Shown piece by piece: positions 15,677 through 16,154 of a DNA stretch of 16,154 nucleotides (within the stretch, counting starts at the first letter, position 1; every line of letters starts with the position of its first letter). The translations under genes were made by a program, and so were the position numbers. Under the pieces are notes generated by a model. It was not told where the DNA came from. It searched no databases and saw only the letters and a list, made by a program, of their open reading frames with translations. This DNA is from Anaerolineae bacterium (GTDB lineage Bacteria > Chloroflexota > Anaerolineae > B4-G1), in contig JAUWOI010000037.1 in assembly GCA_030612185.1 (NCBI GenBank), positions 1 to 16,154 of the forward strand. The letters are read 5' to 3'.

Positions 15677-16154
15677 ATGAACAGAAAGTGGATCGTGACA
15701 GCGACGGTTACGCTGGTACTAGCAGCGTTGGCCTGCAATCTTCCGGCTGGCCTCTCAGGGGAGACACCAGCACCAGCGACGGCCGCGCCCCCCACGTCTA
15801 AGCCGCAGTCCACCTCCCCGCCGCCGACGGTAGTCCCCACCGAGGTACCCAAGGAAGCGCCTACCCCTCCCTCCCAGCCCACGCCTGCTGCGCCGGCACC
15901 TGCGGGCATCCTCTTCCAGGACGACTTCAGCGACCCGGACTCTGGATGGGAAGTGGGAGACTACGATACCGGCAGTGTGGGCTACAAGAGCGGTGCCTAC
16001 TTCGTCACTTCCGCCAGCGATGGCAGCACGATGTGGGGTGTGGCCAACCGCTCCTTTGACGATCTTTTCATTGAGGTGGACACTACCCAAATATCATCTC
16101 CGGCCAACAACAATAACGACTACGGGGTAGTGTGCCGGGAGCAGGGCGATGGCG
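15677..16154 (+). CDS. Secreted lipoprotein with Pro/Thr-rich linker and a beta-sandwich-like domain, cut by window edge
   Basis: 159 codons are visible. The N-terminus has a basic start (MNRKW), a hydrophobic core and a lipobox ending A-L-A-Cys20, so it should be a membrane-anchored extracytoplasmic lipoprotein. Residues 24-77 are a low-complexity Pro/Thr/Ala linker, typical of a surface spacer. From 79 (ILFQDDFSDPDSGWEV) a globular domain begins whose FxDDFSDPxSGW opening, with YKSGAYFV and later FIEVDTTQI, resembles the concanavalin-like/DUF1080-type sandwich domains on many bacterial lipoproteins; ligand unknown. AAGGAG (15664-15669) lies 7 nt before the ATG. It has its own promoter after metG, so it need not be functionally linked to it. 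The rest of the domain, and any further domain, lies outside the window. Confidence 0.88.
   Translation, partial: MNRKWIVTATVTLVLAALACNLPAGLSGETPAPATAAPPTSKPQSTSPPPTVVPTEVPKEAPTPPSQPTPAAPAPAGILFQDDFSDPDSGWEVGDYDTGSVGYKSGAYFVTSASDGSTMWGVANRSFDDLFIEVDTTQISSPANNNNDYGVVCREQGDG

Overview
The window is a dense, mostly housekeeping stretch of a bacterial chromosome. It probably comes from a Chloroflexota (Anaerolineae-like) organism, but that is inference. The clues are a lipoprotein of the 'LAALAC-NLP' + Pro/Thr-linker style common in that phylum, a MetRS with KISGSRN in place of KMSKS, a DnaG zinc ribbon with a CxxxC second half, and two RpoD-type sigma factors. I see no phage, transposase, CRISPR array, rRNA or tRNA. 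I do not see a convincing undescribed multi-gene system. The unusual material lies in gene starts, leaders and intergenic repeats.

Layout. (1) 1-2924, minus strand: a pstB-phoU-GH13 run read leftwards. The alpha-amylase-family gene is cut by the left edge and its ATG directly abuts the phoU stop. The pstB promoter sits so close to its ATG that the mRNA should be leaderless. No pstS, pstC or pstA is present; upstream of pstB lies the 5'-truncated remnant of an HlyD/RND membrane-fusion-protein gene. (2) 3333-4970, plus strand: a strong promoter, a ~240-nt leader holding a 15-nt match to the 16S 3' end and a stem-loop, then a membrane protein I cannot name, visibly more AT-rich than its neighbours. 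It ends at an 11-bp hairpin shared with the convergent sigma gene. (3) 4984-11581, minus strand: ppdK, then dnaG and a large RpoD-type sigma gene (a dnaG-sigma 'macromolecular synthesis' pair without rpsU). (4) 11498-11910: divergent control region with a strong promoter for each side and a 15-bp perfect inverted repeat between them. (5) 11788-13724, plus strand: DUF177/YceD-like protein and a sigA-like housekeeping sigma factor, closed by an intrinsic terminator. (6) 13739-16154, plus strand: metG, then a promoter and the start of a Pro/Thr-linker lipoprotein cut by the right edge.

Functionally the window combines phosphate signalling (PstB/PhoU), cytosolic alpha-glucan breakdown (GH13), PEP/pyruvate interconversion (PPDK), replication priming (DnaG), transcription initiation (two sigma factors), translation (MetRS) and probably 50S/23S maturation (DUF177). 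Most identifiable promoters follow the TTGACA-N16/17-TATAAT pattern, which fits the sigma-70 region 2.4/4.2 residues of both sigma factors.
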